A DNA stretch of 64,000 nucleotides from Emiliania huxleyi CCMP1516. Taxonomy: Eukaryota > Haptophyta > Isochrysidales > Noelaerhabdaceae. The notes under the pieces were generated by a model. It was given only the letters and a program-made list of their open reading frames with translations. It was not told where the DNA came from and did not search any database. The translations under genes and the position numbers were made by a program. This document shows, in pieces, positions 20,230-30,755 of this stretch (position 1 is the stretch's first letter; each line of letters begins with the position of its first letter). Location of the stretch: NCBI RefSeq assembly GCF_000372725.1, contig NW_005197803.1:319488-383487 (forward strand). The letters run 5' to 3'.

Positions 20230-21194
20230 CGCAGACGCGCAGAACGGTTCGGGCGCGCAGCCACAACTCAGGCGTGATGCGCGATTACTAGTAGTGCAAT
20301 CTCACACTCAGCCGGCCACCCACCCACCCAACCCCGTGGCTCCCAGCCCGCTGATTTCTTTTTTCCATCTCTCCCGTCAAGCAAGCTCTGCTTGATTGGG
20401 GGGACGAGAGGGCCCGCAGCCGCGCCTACGGGCAGCACCACGCGGCGTGAGCGCCGCGACGAGGCCGCCGGCACGCTCCCTGGCGTTCACGGCGCTCGGA
20501 CTGGAGCCGGGCCCGGGAGCCAGCTGGAGCCGAGGGAGCGTCGCTTGCCGGAAGCGAATAATGTCGGTCCGGCCGCGGGCTCCACAGAACAATATCGGGA
20601 ATGGGTAGCATCGGGCGCATCTTTCGGCTCCCCGATGGAAGCGGCTGTACCTGCGAGCGGGAGGCGCAGGCGGTATGAGGCCGAGGGGTACAGCGGCGGA
20701 CGTCGAGCGAAAGCGCATCGCATGGTGGGAGTGGTGCGGATGCTGCGGGTTCCGTGAGCAGCAGGCGTAGCGGGGGTCGTTGCGTGCAGTTCGCGGCGGC
20801 ATGGGCGGCGCGATGCGGCGGGCCCAGCGCGAGCGGAACGGGACAGTGCATGGCTGCCTTGAGAGGGGATCAGCCAAAGGCCGTCAGGGGGGGGACATCT
20901 TGCACCCCTCATAAAAAGAGCGCCCGCGGCACGTGACGGGTGGTGTCGTAGTGTCCGTGTCCACTAGCTCCGAGTAGAGGGGGCGTTCTGCAGTTAAGGG
21001 GAAACCCGGTACACGGAGCCCTCTCGGAGAGTATTCTTTAGCTCCGAGTAGAGGGGGCGTTCCGCAGCTAGGGGGACCCACAGCGCGAGGAAAAAAATCC
21101 GCCGCTGGGGGAAACCCCGAGCGCAGAACTAACCCTCGGAGACCCGTGTTTACTTTACGGCCCTTTCCCTGCGAACGCGCACCCCCGGGGCTAG
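20230..21194. other. Intergenic region
   Basis: No convincing gene. A 30-bp direct repeat (TAGCTCCGAGTAGAGGGGGC and following bases) occurs at 20974-21003 and 21039-21070. Several GC-rich open frames on both strands overlap each other and lack family-like sequence. Confidence 0.5.
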
Positions 21195-21301
21195 GGCTCT
21201 CTTGCCCGTAACCCGACACCGATCATCCGGCCCGCTGGGTGCGCTTCTGAGCTCCCCGGCCCTGGATGTGAGGTTAATGACCGCACTCCAAGTGCTCCAA
21301 G
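21195..21301 (-). repeat. Dispersed repeat, inverted copy (GGAGCACTTGGAGTGC family)
   Basis: Inverse of 61614-61720: it includes TGGATGTGAGGTTAATGACC, CACTCCAAGTGCTCC and the segment with GATCATCCGGCCCGCTGGG. Shorter copies are at 34223-34280 and 42501-42559. Confidence 0.8.
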
Positions 21302-21307
21302 GCACTG

Positions 21308-22060
21308 GTGTGTGTGTGTGTTTCCTCGGCACTACTCTCTCGAGGTCTCGCACTCCACGTCTTGATTTACACCTCCGGCGTACACCATCGCAACTGGCTC
21401 GCCCTCGCCGAAGCCTTCGTCAGCGAGGCATCCCGGCGGGGCGGCCGCTACAAGACTGGCAGGTGCAAGAACCACAAGTGCTGGCGCGAGGCGATTCGGT
21501 TCGTCGCAGTCAGCCAGGAGGGGGCTGGCGCCTTCCTGAATGCGATCCCCATGCGGGATGATATGAAGATGGAGACGTGGGCGATGCGCATTACAGTTCA
21601 GCGCCGCCTCGGCCTCCCGCTCGATGTTGCCTGCCAGGCGGTGGAGGCGGGCAAGAAGGCGCCAAACGGCAAGCCGCACGAAGAACTCGGCGATGCCGCA
21701 ATGGTCAACCCGCGTGCGAAGCACGCGACACGACACAAATACCTGCTCAAACGACTCGTCAAGACCCTTCGCTCGGCGTGGGGCATGCTCATCGAGATGG
21801 AGCCGACTGCACACCTCAGTTACAGTAACCCAAAACAACCTGACGTGGCGGCGGCGAACATCGGCAAAGGGCATGTGCGCCTCGTTGGCGACTTGAAACT
21901 CACGAGCTCGCTTGCGTGCAAGGGTGGCGATCGGCTCGGCTGGAAGGGGGATTTTGTCGCCTTCGGCAACACCGAGCGGGCCGAGGACTCTGAACAAAAG
22001 TCCTCGGTGAATGAATTTCGGCGGTTGGCGCCCGGCGGGGGCCGTTTTTCAAAAAAATAA
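21308..22060 (+). pseudogene. Retroelement remnant (C-terminal part of a reverse-transcriptase-type polyprotein)
   Basis: One open frame without a plausible ATG start encodes GAGAFLNAIPMRDDMKMETW and RITVQRRLGLPLDVACQA, then a basic region (ATRHKYLLKRLVKTLRSAWG). The pair FLNAIP ... RLGLPL is typical of the region after the reverse transcriptase domain of non-LTR elements. No RT catalytic motif (YxDD) is present, so this is a truncated fragment. It abuts a dispersed repeat on the left. Family assignment is by motif memory only. Confidence 0.5.
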
Positions 22061-23215
22061 AATATTCTTAGCTTCAAGCCCCCCTCCGAGACTGGAGACA
22101 GAACCCACCCGTACACAGGAGAGATGGGACTGCCCCCCGCCCCCACTTGCCCTGACTACACAGGATAGCGTGCCCCGAAGACGGCGACACATAGTGGGGG
22201 ACACTGCGCAAGGAGGGGGTGCGAAAGCTCATTGGGGTGCTAGGTGGGACCATGAGGGGGGGTGGGCGGGGTCCTGTGGGGGTGAAATGTTGCGCGGCGA
22301 ATTCGAGCCTACCCCCTCGCTGGGCCAGAACATCGGCCCCGAGTGCTCCGCAGCAGCCTCGCTGGGCCAGAACGTCGGCCCGCGAGGTGGATGCTAGCAT
22401 GAGCCCGATCCGTCGCAGTGCTCTTGCGTTACGGCGGTAGTGATCTAATCACCCGAATACCACGTTCGGATCGCTCCTCATCGCAAATCCTGTCAGCAGT
22501 TCACCTACGGGTATGTTCGTAAGAGCTACATACACTGAAAAAGCTGGCAATATCCGCCATCCTCTGGGAGAGCCCCACCTGTCCCCCTGGTCGTCCTTCC
22601 AAAATCCTGCTCGTGCAGATGTGCGCGCGCGAGAGAGCAGAGAGACGGCGTCGGCGAGAGCCGGCGCGGCGGCGCGGTTCATTTGTTGACCAAAAACGGG
22701 ATTTTGCAACGTCGCCAGGGCCATAAACCCAACTGGATAAACAAGTCACACTCCAAGCGGCTGTGACGTCGCGGCTGATTCGGCTGACGTCTAGCTCTAC
22801 AGCCCGTTCCACCACGCTCGCCGCCTCGCGTCGTCATCGAGCGGGTCGCAGCCAGGCCCATCGCCTGATCACAGCGGCGGGTCGGCGTGAGAGAGGGCCT
22901 CGGGGCGCTGACATCGTGTCAAGGCCATGGGGAAGGGGGTGGGGTGGCTTGACTGGATCGCCCCTGTCCTCGCCGTCCCAGCACTCCATCTCGAGTCATC
23001 TCGGGGGATCTCGGGGGATCTCGGGGCATCTCGGCTACTCTCCGCGCCGTCATCGTCGTCCCAGCACTCCACCGTCGTCTCGGAGGGAGGAGGGTACTCC
23101 TTGGCCACCTGCGGGTAATCTCGGGTAATCTCGGGTAATCTCGGGTAATCTCGGGTAATCTCGGAGGGCGGGTGTTCGCCGTCACCTCTGTGTCATTGTC
23201 TCGCTGTCTCGGCGG
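22061..23215. other. Repeat-bearing region downstream of the DUF2252 gene
   Basis: Contains minisatellites based on ATCTCGGG (22985-23045, GGTAATCTCGG units at 23105-23165) of the same type seen in introns, so part of it may be the 3' intron of the neighbouring minus-strand gene. CGCTGGGCCAGAAC(G/A)TCGGCCC is duplicated at 22318-22380. No clear gene. Confidence 0.45.
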
Positions 23216-24896
23216 TTACCCCCTCACCCACAGCGCCAACCGCGAAGGGCACTCAACGGTGGGCTGCACTCTCGGGTACTCTCGTGCAGTCTCGGGCAGT
23301 CTCTCGTGCAGTCTCGGGTACTCTCGTGCAGTCTCGGGCAGTCTCTCGTGCAGTCTCGGGTACTCCGTTGCCCAGTCACGAAAGCACTCGAAGTCGAGCT
23401 GCACCTGGCCGTGGTACGAGATTGCAATCTCGGCCACGCGGCGCGCCCACGCGACGGTGGCGACGTACGCGCCGAGCGCCGTGGAGACCACCTCCTTGAT
23501 CTGCGCCGGCGTCTTCCCATACGACGCGCGCGAGTGCGCCGTCGCCGTCGCCACGGCCGCTTGCTGCGCAAAGGCGATGAAGTCGCCGAGGCTCTGCAGC
23601 GAGTCGAGCGGGAAGGAGGCCTTCCACGGCGACCGCTCGCGCACGACGTAGAAGTTGTCGCCGATCTGGACCCAGCCCAGCCACGGGTCGGTGTACGATG
23701 TGAAGCGCCGCTGCGCCTCCACCGCGCGCGCCGCCTCGTTGCTGTAGAGGGCATTGTACCACGACCGGTCCTGCGGCTCGAGCGACTCGAAGGCGGCCGG
23801 AGGGACGCTCATCTTGACGTCGAGGATGACCGCGCAGTCCTCCCCGTGCCCGCCCTGCGGCCCGGCGATCAGGACGTAGAAGCGAGGCAGGCCGTACGAC
23901 CCGTCGCCCGAGCCCGTGCGCTGCGCTAGGTCGAGGATGTGGAACGTCCCCTCGTCCCACTCCCGCACCTTCCAGCCAACCTTGAGCAGCGTCGCGCCGT
24001 ACCCGTCGACCGTGAAGGAGGCGTTAAACTGCTTCCAGACTGCGTCGTTGGCCGGCAGCAGCCTCGTCTTCTTAGTCTTCTTGAAGCGCCGCCTGTGGCC
24101 CACCACCTCTGTAAACTTCTTGAGCATCTGGTGCTCCTTCTCCGCCCCGCCGACGTTGTCCAAGAACTCGCCCAGCTTGCCGTCGGTGTTGCCATACCGC
24201 ACCTCGTGCTGCTTGTCGCGCTCGTTGCCGACGTAGTCCCGCATCGTGGCGACGTACGTGTGGCAAAAGGCGCGGATCGCCTCGACGCCCTCGTCCGACG
24301 ACAGCCCATTCGACTCTGCGTGATCGATGATCGACACCGCGATCCGCCACACGTCGATGTGGAAGTCGTACACCACGGCCTCGTCAAAGTCGTTGACGCC
24401 GTACACGATGTCGTCGTGCCGGTTCCTCCACGCGCCAAAGTTGGACAGGTGCTGGTCGCCAGAGACCCACGTCCAGAAGGAGGTGCGCGAGATGTGCAGC
24501 GTCTGCAGCGTGTGGCGGCGATACCTTGGAAGCAGCGAGAGCACGTCGTAGTTGCCCCAGCTGCCGTGCAGAAAGTCGTGCCAGAAGAGGTACGCCACGC
24601 CGCGGTAGAAGGTGTTGAGGCTCTGCGACTGCAGCTGGTACTTTGCCTAGACGCGCGCGCCACCCAGAAGGTGGGCATACGTCCGGTGTGCGAGCTAACG
24701 CCGGGGCGGTCGCCTGCAGCAGCGCGCGCGAGTAGTTCTTGTTCCGCTTCCGCACCTCGGTCACCACGTAGTCGCACCGCTTGGCCGGGCTCGGCAGCGT
24801 CCAGTTCGAAGGCGTGCGCTCCTCGTACCACACCTGCAGGGCAGGGAGGTGCAGAGGCTTTGAGACCGTGCTCTCGCTCTTGCTCTGCCCACGCAT
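23216..24896 (-). CDS. DUF2252-family protein (kinase-like fold family, function unknown)
   Basis: Exon 1 is 24896-24714 (ATG 24894-24896, 61 residues) and exon 2 runs 24646 to 23216. The donor is CTGCAG|GCGACC and the acceptor TCTAG|GCAAAG, joining LLQ to AKYQLQSQSLNTFYRG. Family motifs are NTFYRGVAYLFWHDFL, GDQHLSNFGAWRN, VNDFDEAVVYDFHIDVWRIA and, near the end, the VQIGDNFYVVRE / QQAAVATATAHSRAS region. Members are widespread in bacteria and distantly kinase-like; their reaction is unknown. The last 40 or so codons (EYPRLHERLPETAREYPR) are translated minisatellite, so the real 3' end is probably a short exon further down or an earlier stop. About 537 residues as read. Confidence 0.82.
23265..23375 (-). 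repeat. Minisatellite of ACTCTCGTGCAGTCTCGGGC units at the DUF2252 3' end
   Basis: Three near-identical units of about 40 bp. Units of this ctcggg type recur in introns at 41.2 and 49.6 kb. It probably marks an intron start (CGGA|GTACCC near 23372). Confidence 0.7.
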
Positions 24897-25865
24897 TTGC
24901 ACATGTTTGCATCCCGTCCCGAGCAAGGAGCACGGTGTCGCCAGGCGGCGCGGGCGATGCGCGCGGGACGAGCAGGAGAGCAGTGACGGCGGTGCGTGAT
25001 CCCGGGAAGATGTCTAGGGCGGTCTAGGAAGCGTCTAGGAAGTGTCTAGGCGCCTTCAGTACGTCTGCCGGCGCTGCTGCCGTTGCGGCGGCGGACGACC
25101 GCGCTGAGAAGGTGTAGGAGTCACCGCCCGGCGCCGCCGCCAGCCCGCCCGGGCTTCTCCGATGCGCATACCACATCCCCGCCAGAAAGCCAGACCTAAG
25201 GCGGAGAGAGCGAGAGCGGTCAGGACGCGCCCCGCTGCTCCAGCCTCACCATGGCCGCCGTGGACGGGAGTGCGTGTGGAGCAGTGCCGCTGCACGCCAG
25301 CTAAACTGGCGGGGTTCCCTTTGTCGAATGCAGAGCGCTGCGCCTTTGGCATCTAGATCCCGGACGACAGCAGCGCCGCCGCCGCAGCAAAGGCGGGAAT
25401 GGCGAGGCGGCGGGAGGAGGGCGCGCCGGAGGCGTGGTCGGCGCGGGCCGGGCGGCCGCTCATCAGCGGCTGGCCGAGCATGGCAGCAAGGCGGGTTTGC
25501 AGGGCCCGGGGGGTAGCTGCCGTCGGTGGTGCCAACACGTAAATCGCAGCCAAATAAAATAAAATATCGGGGTTAACAGCTGGGTGAGTGTGCCCGGCAC
25601 ACTCACTCACTCACAGGGAGAGGGGGGCGTATATTAAAATGTGCTCAGAGAGAGAAAAGGATTGGCGAACACTCGCGCTCTGGCGGGCATGTTCGTAAGA
25701 GCTAACACTTACAAAAAAGAAAGGCGGAAACGTTGGAGCAATTAGTACTGATTGACTGAATGACTGCCTTGACCCCACTCTGAATCTGAAATTCTCGCTC
25801 CTTTGCCCACCTTAGCCTTCTTCCTGCCTGTCCTATGCCCAACCCGCCTCCACATCTCCACCTCG

Positions 25866-25898
<33 letters not shown>

Positions 25899-25949
25899 TT
25901 CTTCGGCGGCGCTCCAAATTCTTTTTCTTGCGTGTGCATACCCGCCGAA

Positions 25950-25980
<31 letters not shown>

Positions 25981-26012
25981 CGCCGCCGCCGCCGCCGGCA
26001 CCCGGCCTCAGC
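24897..26012. other. Intergenic, 5' flanks of DUF2252 (-) and SET (+) genes
   Basis: No clear gene. There are short tandem TAGGAAGTGTC units at 25020-25060, a (TC)n tract at 25866-25893, an AAATTCTTT motif at about 25916 and a CCG trinucleotide tract at 25950-26000. The latter two fall in the likely 5' leader of the SET gene. Confidence 0.5.
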
Positions 26013-26645
26013 ATGCTCACAACGATACGCCGACCCCTGACGTACGCCGCCACCTCGTGTCTGCGAGAGAGCCCTATGCGTCCAGCGCTGACGTCCGATG
26101 TCGACTCGGCTGGTCGGTGCGCTGGCGGCCGCGTCCGTATCGCCGCGTGCGTCGCCGAGTCGAAAGGCCTCGGCGCGTTCGCCGTGATGCCCCTATCGCC
26201 GGGCATGGTGCTCGGATATTACGCCGGTGAGGTGCTAACCCTGGCGGAGATGATCCTCCGCTACGGGAGCGGCGACGTCGACTCGCCATTTGAGTACGAG
26301 GCGGCGAATCAACGGGCGGCTTGGGAGGCAGAGCGGAGTGCGCGCGGCGTCAGTTCCTCCGGGACCTACCTCTTCAACGCGGGCAGGTGTCCGCTCTCGG
26401 GACGCACGCTCCTCGTTGACGGCGAGGACCCGAGCCTCTCCAACTGGACGCGTTACATCAACCATTCCACCCGCCGCCCCGCCCTGTCAGCCCGCAGCGA
26501 GGTGCTAGCAGCGGAGGGGCGGGACGGGCTCGGAACGCCACGGGTCACCTTCGTGACACTTCGGGAAATAGCGGAGGGGGAGGAGCTCACCTTCGACTAC
26601 GGAGACGGGTTTGATGTGGACGTCCTCTCTTTTGTCGACGAGTAG
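26013..26645 (+). CDS. SET-domain protein, putative lysine methyltransferase
   Basis: 210 residues from ATG 26013 to TAG 26643-26645. Frame continues upstream through (TC)n and (CCG)n simple sequence, but this is the first ATG. SET landmarks are KGLGAFAVMPLSPGMVLGYY, AGEVLTLAEM, the NWTRYINHST cofactor/substrate motif and GEELTFDYGDGF near the C-terminus. It would transfer methyl from S-adenosylmethionine to lysine of a histone or other protein. The NHSCxPN motif is imperfect (NHSTRRP) and no post-SET cysteines follow, as in SET proteins that act on non-histone targets. No targeting signal beyond a basic N-terminus. Confidence 0.82.
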   Translation: MLTTIRRPLTYAATSCLRESPMRPALTSDVDSAGRCAGGRVRIAACVAESKGLGAFAVMPLSPGMVLGYYAGEVLTLAEMILRYGSGDVDSPFEYEAANQRAAWEAERSARGVSSSGTYLFNAGRCPLSGRTLLVDGEDPSLSNWTRYINHSTRRPALSARSEVLAAEGRDGLGTPRVTFVTLREIAEGEELTFDYGDGFDVDVLSFVDE

Positions 26646-27468
26646 CGGAGTCGCACGGGCTGGTCGTGGAGAGCCGGGTCGAGGAGCGATCCGCTGCCTC
26701 ATCCGCTGCCATGTCGCGACGCCCTGTAGGTGTAGAGTATAGAGCGCTCTGGAGTGCCTTCGAAGGAAGGTGGTAGGAACAAAAGACTGTAATAGTGCAC
26801 AGCTGGGTGAGTGTGTGTGTGCGCTGGGTGCGCTTCTTATTACCGGTCACAAGTTCTCAAGTTCTGTTAAGTTCTGCTGTCTAGACGCACTGCCCCCCCC
26901 CCCCCCCGACATGGGACAACAAGTACGGGTTTAGAGCGGGGCCTGGGTGTGTGTGAGGGGCAGAGGGGCGGGAGCGTGCGGGGCAAAGGCCCAACGTCGG
27001 GCGGCTTGTCGGGGTCCAGAGCATTCGAGGGGGGAACGAGGAGGGGGGAATGGGCGGTCGGCGTCGGGGTAGCAGCACCAGGGCGTACGGGGTAGCCGTC
27101 ACTTTCCTGCCTCACAAGGGCGGGGCTGTCCCGGAAAGTGAGAAACGCCGGGCAGCGTGGCGCATTACTGAACCCTCCCATACGTGTTTGGGGTTCCTCC
27201 TTTGCTGTCCCATCCCCTCATCTCATTCCCGCCTGGGCGGGGCGGTGGGCGGGCGCGCGGTGCGGTGTGGCGTGTGCGTGTGTGCGACTGCAACGAAGGA
27301 CCGCTCGCAGAGGACCAATGGGTTTGTACTATTAACAACGAAGGCGCTCTCAAAAAAATTCTTTTGTACCGGTGCCGCTGACGACCTTCGCCTCTCCGCT
27401 TCGCGACCCCCCCCCCGGGCCGCTTCGCGCTCTCCGTTCTCGCGACGACCTTCGCGCTCTCCGTTCTC
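26646..27468. other. Intergenic region dominated by a dispersed repeat
   Basis: 26960-27300 is one copy of a 340-bp repeat found inverted at 61118-61456. It is followed by an ACTATTAACAACGAAGGCGC motif (27327) shared with about 42440 and 46577, and an AAATTCTTTT motif (about 27356). No gene. Confidence 0.7.
26960..27300 (+). repeat. 340-bp dispersed repeat, copy 1
   Basis: Near-identical in inverse orientation to 61118-61456. Shared blocks include ACGGGGTAGCCGTCACTTTC, CCCGGAAAGTGAGAAACGCC, TTCCTCCTTTGCTGTCCCAT and GTGCGACTGC. Confidence 0.85.
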
Positions 27469-28701
27469 ATGGCGCTTGCTATCCTCGTCAACACATTCGC
27501 TATGGCTGTGACGCTGCACGGCACGCCTCAGTCTCGCTCTCCGCTCGTGAACTGGTTTGCCATTGAGGCCGGCATCCCCTTCACGATGGCGCCGCCACGG
27601 CCGTCCAACCACCCGTTCGATCAGGCGCCTGCCACTGCCACCGTTCGATCAGGCGCCTGCCACAGCTCACGGCGGAGGCCACTAGCGGTGACATGTCCGC
27701 TCCCTAGCAGGTCCCATTCCTGACCGATGACGGCGGTGTCGAGGTGCGCGAGGGCGCTGCTGCCTGCTGTGCCTGAAGTTGCTCTCCAACAGGTCTCCTC
27801 CTCTGCTGGGCCTAGGTCTTCGAGAGCGGCGCGTGCCTCCTCTACCTCGCCGACAAGTACGCGAGCTCGTCCGCGGAGGAGCGCGCCGCTTGGACGCCGT
27901 GGGCATTCGACTAGATGCCACCCACTAGATGCCACTAGATGGCGAGCGTCCTCCGCGACTGCAGAAGAGATGCTAATGCTGCACATGGCGCTGCCGAGGC
28001 TGCAGAAACGGCGTCACCGCCGCTCTCTCTCTTGCAGGTCGTGTGGGCCAACTCCGAGCTCGACGGCTTGTGCTTCGGCGCCGTGCCAGGCAGACACTCA
28101 ACTAGCTTGTGGGAATATTCCGGGAACCTCTCTGCCGCTCCCCGCGGCCGTCCTCCCCGCCGCCGCCGCCGTTGTCCTCATGCTGCCCGTCGCCGCCGAG
28201 GCCTCCGGCGCCGCGGCCACGGAGGGCGGCGAGCCCACGCAGAGAGATGGCGGGCTGGCGAGAGGTGGCCTGGCGAGGGAGGCACGAGAAGGCCGGAGGG
28301 GCAGGGCGGCACGGAGGGCGGAGGGAGGTTTTAGGCTCTCAGTATCCCCACAGGCGGACCGGCAGCCAGGGCTACAGACATGCACTGCAGACAGGGAGTC
28401 ACGCCGCCGCTGGCCGGTCGCGCTCTGTGTGAGAAGCGCGGGGACAGACTCGTGCCATCCCGAGATCGGCGAGGGCTAAAAGCCAGGGGGGCTGTGGCGC
28501 TCGCCATCACCGCCTTCGCCGCCAACCCCCTCGCCGCCAACCCCCTCGCCGCCGCCACCCTCACCGCCGCCACCCTCACCGCCTCCCTCACCGCCTCCCT
28601 CGCCCGCGCGCCACCGCTCTCACCTCCACCTCCGACGCCGCCGCCGTCGCCACCGCCCCCCTCGCCACCGTCGCCGCCCCCCCTCGCCACCTCCGCCGTC
28701 T

Positions 28702-28732
<31 letters not shown>

Positions 28733-29548
28733 CGCCGCCTCCACCCTCTCCGCCGCCCCCCTCGCCACCTCCCTCACCACCATCCCCACCGCCGCCGCCG
28801 AAGGGTGAGGCTGCTCAGTAGACCGTGAGGGCCTCGGGCGCGTAGGCGACCACCGCGTGCGCGGCGAGAGCATGAGCAAGCCGGAGGTGCGGTCGGTGGG
28901 CGGGCTCGACCACTGCGGGAGCCTTCTCGGAGCCTTCTCGGAACCTTCTTCCCGCAGGTGCGGTCGGTGGGCCGGCTCGACCAGATCCTGGGCGCGCCCT
29001 CGGCTGGGAGGAGACGCGGAGGGGGGAAGGGGGGGGGGGGGGGCGAGGAGAGAGAGGCGACCGTCCGCTTCCAGGAGAGAGAGGCGACCGCCTCACGCCG
29101 AGGGAGAGAGGAGAGGGGCGAGATGCCCACCCATCCAAGGGAGAGACGAGAGTGGAACCGTCCGCCCACCCAGCACAACTTCGTGGCGGGCGGCCGCAAT
29201 GCGGCCGGCCCGGCGACTCCTCGGTACCTTAAGGTAAGCCTCTTCACACACGTCCCTCTGCGAGCAGGCGGCCGCGAGTGGCTGGTCGGCGACGGCTTCT
29301 CGGTCGCCGACGCGGCCGTCGCCTCGTACCTCAACTACGTGCCGATCTTCCACCGCGGCGCCGACCTCAGCAAGACGCCAAACACCGTGCAGTACATGCT
29401 GCGCTGCGCGGAGAGGCCCGCCTTTGGAGAGGCGTTTGGAGCGCAGCACCAGGCGCTCGTGGTCGCCAAATGCAACGAGTGGCTGAGTGCCGGCGGCGGC
29501 GCCGGAGCCTCCGGCGGCGGCCTTTTGGGCGCGCTCGGCCTCAAGTGA
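27469..29548 (+). CDS. Glutathione S-transferase, seven exons
   Basis: Exons 27469-27624, 27711-27737, 27816-27902, 28038-28089, 28846-28886, 28958-28991 and 29268-29548 give 225 residues, the usual GST length. The thioredoxin-like N-domain reads VTLHGTPQSRSPLVNWFAIE, then NHPFDQ joined to VPFLTDDGG joined to VFESGACLLYLADKY (the ES glutathione-binding pair). The helical C-domain reads WTPW-VVWANSELDG, VRGESMSKPE-VRSVGRLDQIL-GGREWLVGDGFSVADAAVAS. It conjugates glutathione to electrophiles; class not assigned. Donors are CAG|GCGCCT, GGT|GTCGAG, TGG|GCATTC, CAG|GCAGAC, GAG|GTGCGG and TGG|GCGCGC, so four of six are GC. A second ATG at 27502 (MAVTLHG) is an alternative start. Confidence 0.85.
27625..27710 (+). 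repeat. GST intron 1 with 23-bp duplication of the exon edge
   Basis: CCGTTCGATCAGGCGCCTGC (plus CAC) spans the exon 1 end and occurs again 29 bases downstream inside the intron. Both copies hold the AG|GC donor text. Confidence 0.8.
28090..28845 (+). other. GST intron 4, low-complexity
   Basis: Long intron (CCAG|GCAGAC to CGTAG|GCGACC) with CACCGCC/CTCGCC low-complexity sequence at 28500-28800. No other gene recognised in it. Confidence 0.65.
28887..28957 (+). repeat. GST intron 5 bounded by a 26-bp duplication of exon sequence
   Basis: GGTGCGGTCGGTGGGC(G/C)GG plus CTCGACCA occurs at the start of the intron and again at the start of the next exon. The donor is GAG|GTGCGG and the acceptor GCAG|GTGCGG, so the intron is one copy plus 45 bases of CCTTCTCGGA repeat. 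Confidence 0.85.
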
Positions 29549-30004
29549 GAGACCCCCGCACGCCAGAGTCCGCTGTGCGGCTCCGGGACGCGGAGGCAAG
29601 GACCAGATCATAGATAATTTTCTAAAAAATTGCTTTTTATCCTGCGAAAGACACTACTCTCCCCCTCCCGTCGCTCGTCCCCCTTGGGCGTGGCGCGCCT
29701 CTCCCCCAGCTCTCGGTATCGCGTACTGCACGAGGCTACCGTGGGCCCCGCCTGCGCGCGCTGGCGTGGGGGTTCCCTGTGCCCTGTGTCGGGAAGCCTA
29801 GCTCTTAACCTGGGGTCGCTACCTAAGATCATTTTCTCTAAGAGACTGAGTGTGAAGACTGCGTGGCTGCTGCGGCCCGAGGTTGCGCAGCGCCGCGCTG
29901 ACCGCTGACCGTTGTGCGGCCTGCGCTGCAGGTAGTGCCTTTTTTGGTGCATACCGGCGTTTTTCTTTTTGCAGATTCGCATTTCGCTTATCGGCGGGCG
30001 AGCA

Positions 30005-30430
30005 GTTTTTCTTTTGCAGAATGTGGCTGCTGGCTCGTCAATGATAATCACTCCGGTACTCGAGCGGCGCGGAAAGACGCCGAGGCGGCGGTATGAAAGT
30101 GATAGTCACTATCATATATACCCGCGACCCACCGTCCCAGAGCGTCGCCGAGCGTGCATGGAGTCCCCCCCGGTCGGGGCGCCACACCGGAAAGCAAAGC
30201 GCGCGCGGCTGAGGACGAGGGGGGCCACCTCCGGCACAATGCCTCGAATGCTGACGCCCGCGCTCGCGCCCGTCCGCGCAAACGGCGGCGAGCCCGGCGT
30301 TTCGTCGACATTCGAAGCGCTGTAGCTCGGGTCGAGCTCGCCGTTACCGCCGCAAGTACTGCTGTTGCTGCCCTTCAGTGAGAGGGCAGCGATGCCTACC
30401 TACGGGGTGCGAGGAGAAGGCAGGTGTGGT
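30005..30430 (+). mobile_element. 400-bp dispersed element, copy 1
   Basis: Nearly identical to 38201-38604, from GAATGTGGCTGCTGGCTCGT to GAGAAGGCAGGTGTGGT. It contains the perfect inverted repeat TGATAGT-C-ACTATCA. This copy has an extra 17 bases near 30150. No coding capacity recognised. Confidence 0.75.
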
Positions 30431-30672
30431 CTCCGCCCCACACACCGCAACCCGATAGCCTCCCGCCAGCTACTCGCGGTTGCAAGCGTGTACTCGCTCG
30501 CGTGGGTTGAGGTCAGGTAAGCTCTCAGGGTAAGAGCCTCGTAATCTTCTGCCCACATGGCGGCGTTGCCACAAAATTCTTTTTTCCTGTGAGAGCGAGC
30601 TGTTTTCCTTAAATTCTTTTTTCACGAGCCTGTGTGCTGTGAGAGAGAGTTGTTTTGTTTAAATTCTTTTTT

Positions 30673-30755
30673 CACCAAGAGCTGGCTGGGGCTGCAGAAG
30701 CAGCGCATCTCAGTCGTTCTTCACACGGCCATCGCAGATTGTGAATGAGCTTGCC
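30673..30755 (+). repeat. Dispersed repeat CACCAAGAGCTGGCTGGGGC, copy 1
   Basis: 82 bp shared with 60744-60832 (copy 2 has an extra GCAGGTC near its end). Copy 1 lies at the 3' side of the leucine-rich-repeat fragment. Copy 2 lies upstream of the PARP-domain gene. Confidence 0.8.

Larger units (their letters stand above)
29549..30755. other. Intergenic region with two dispersed repeats
   Basis: Contains repeat copies at 30005-30430 and 30673-30755 and three AAATTCTTTT motifs (30567, 30613, 30660). 29640-29900 is unannotatable single-copy sequence. No gene. Confidence 0.6.

Noticed and set aside
20377-20877. Overlapping open frames between 20.4 and 20.9 kb on both strands
   Set aside because: None shows a domain, good start or splice support; expected from high GC.
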